The notes under the pieces: generated by a model
Seen by the model: the letters and a program-made list of their open reading frames with translations, nothing else
What the model was told of the DNA's origin: nothing
The model's database searches: none
In this document: positions 4,965 through 5,899 of the stretch, piece after piece
How positions within the stretch are numbered: position 1 is the first letter of the stretch
Layout: the number at the start of each line of letters is the position of its first letter
Position numbers and translations under genes: made by a program
Assembly: GCA_031283825.1 (NCBI GenBank)
Contig: JAITAZ010000196.1
Location: forward strand, 1-5,899
DNA from: Planctomycetaceae bacterium
GTDB taxonomy: Bacteria > Planctomycetota > Planctomycetia > Pirellulales > Thermoguttaceae
Direction of reading: 5' to 3'
Length of the DNA stretch: 5,899 nucleotides

Positions 4965-5899
4965 ATGACAAAAAAAATCAATTTTTGGTTTTTGTCGTTT
5001 ATGGTATCGACTACTATGTTGTTGACCGTAACGACAAATATTTATTCGCAAGATTGGCTTTGCGAGAGAAATTGTAAGGCTTTTGAACATGACGGTAAAT
5101 GTATATGTTATGAATTTAACCCTTCGCTACCTTACGAAGAAGTTGAAAAAGAAGAATATAATAACAAGAAATCAGCAGCGTCGGCGGTATTGTATGGTCT
5201 GAATGGTAATATTTGGCTTGATGGTAAAAAATTTGAATGGAATTCTGTGGATTTTTCCAAAGAAAATAAATTCGATTTTGCCTTACTTCATGGTTACTTT
5301 TGGACTGGCGATGACGAAAATATAGAAAAATTTATTAGAAAAAGTTCTTTTTATGCTTCTACATTAAGATATAGTCAATTTTCGAATACTTTTTTTATAG
5401 ACTGTGATTTCAGATATGCTAATCTTATCGGTACTGATTTTAGTGGAATTAGCGATAGTTGTAAATTTTACGGCGCGAAAATTAAAGGAGCGAAACTGTT
5501 TCTTTCACAAGAGCAACTTTTGACAACCGACCCTTTTATCGAAAAAATCTCTGGAACAAACAATATAAAAAAGCAAATTTATCTTGAAAAAGTGTCGCTT
5601 AAAAGTAATGGTTATCAGCCGCCTATTTTTACTTATCCAGAAGATTTAAAAAAATTAAACGTGCCGATTGAATATGATAAATTGCCGCGAGATGAACAAT
5701 CGCACTTATTAGATAAAATTGATTTCAATAAATTTAATAACAACAGTCTGGCAGAATTACCTTATGTTATTCGCGAATGTCAATTTTTCCGATCTTTTAT
5801 TGATTGTAATTTTGCACGCGGCACAATTGAAAACAGTAGATTTGAGAGCGATCTTTTTTTGAATCGAAAGGTAGAGAAATGTGATTTTTCAAACGCGAA
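4965..5899 (+). CDS. Secreted pentapeptide-repeat protein, 3' end outside the window
   Basis: The frame is open from ATG 4965 to the window end (311 residues, incomplete). AGGGG at 4952-4956, 8 nt before the ATG, is the best ribosome binding site in the window and fixes the start. Residues 1-28 form a signal peptide: MTKK, a hydrophobic core (about 7-24), then NIYS with probable cleavage before Q29. A small Cys-rich patch follows (C33, C37, C46, C48). Pentapeptide-like units with central Phe/Leu at every fifth position occur at about 128-178 (for example CDFRY ANLIG TDFSG) and end in LFLSQEQLLTT, a common way for such blocks to end. A second block starts near 270 (CQFFR, CNFAR, SRFES, CDFSN). 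Such repeats form a right-handed quadrilateral beta-helix. The protein probably acts in the periplasm or outside the cell; its partner is unknown. No neighbour hints at a function. Confidence 0.85.
   Translation, partial: MTKKINFWFLSFMVSTTMLLTVTTNIYSQDWLCERNCKAFEHDGKCICYEFNPSLPYEEVEKEEYNNKKSAASAVLYGLNGNIWLDGKKFEWNSVDFSKENKFDFALLHGYFWTGDDENIEKFIRKSSFYASTLRYSQFSNTFFIDCDFRYANLIGTDFSGISDSCKFYGAKIKGAKLFLSQEQLLTTDPFIEKISGTNNIKKQIYLEKVSLKSNGYQPPIFTYPEDLKKLNVPIEYDKLPRDEQSHLLDKIDFNKFNNNSLAELPYVIRECQFFRSFIDCNFARGTIENSRFESDLFLNRKVEKCDFSNA

Noticed and set aside
1..5899. CRISPR array, tRNA or rRNA gene.
   Set aside because: No regularly spaced repeats with unique spacers were seen, and neither a tRNA-like T-arm motif (GGTTCRA) in a cloverleaf context nor rRNA-like sequence was recognised by eye.

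Overview
This AT-rich window carries four protein genes, all on the + strand, separated by non-coding gaps that are rich in hairpins. The gene content suggests an AT-rich Planctomycetota or similar bacterium: a short UbiA-type membrane protein, a BRCT/MerR/TPR multidomain protein, a phosphohexomutase-like protein and an exported pentapeptide-repeat protein. That placement is an inference from domain architecture and is tentative.

Layout. 1-173 is a non-coding leader with a 9-bp tandem repeat. 174-890 encodes a short UbiA-superfamily membrane protein. After 92 bp, 983-2371 encodes a BRCT + MerR-type HTH + TPR protein. The 392-bp gap that follows holds the first copy (B, 2466-2570) of a roughly 105-nt palindromic element and a possible 26-codon membrane leader peptide (2682-2762), which stops 1 nt before the next gene. 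2764-4224 encodes an alpha-D-phosphohexomutase-fold protein in which all four active-site loops are altered, including Asp at the phosphoserine position, so it is probably a pseudoenzyme. The 740-bp gap after it holds the second copy (A, 4269-4372) of the palindromic element, a short segment open on both strands (about 4464-4664), a second unrelated structured palindrome (C, 4688-4801), and a putative -10 box with a 5'-UTR hairpin. From 4965 a secreted pentapeptide-repeat gene begins and runs off the window.

The genes do not form an evident pathway, and the long spacers argue against one operon. The UbiA-like and BRCT/MerR/TPR genes could be co-transcribed. The most unusual points are the degenerate phosphohexomutase, the two homologous hairpin elements in the same orientation that bracket it, and the separate three-way-junction palindrome. 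All functions are read from sequence by eye; no database search was possible.
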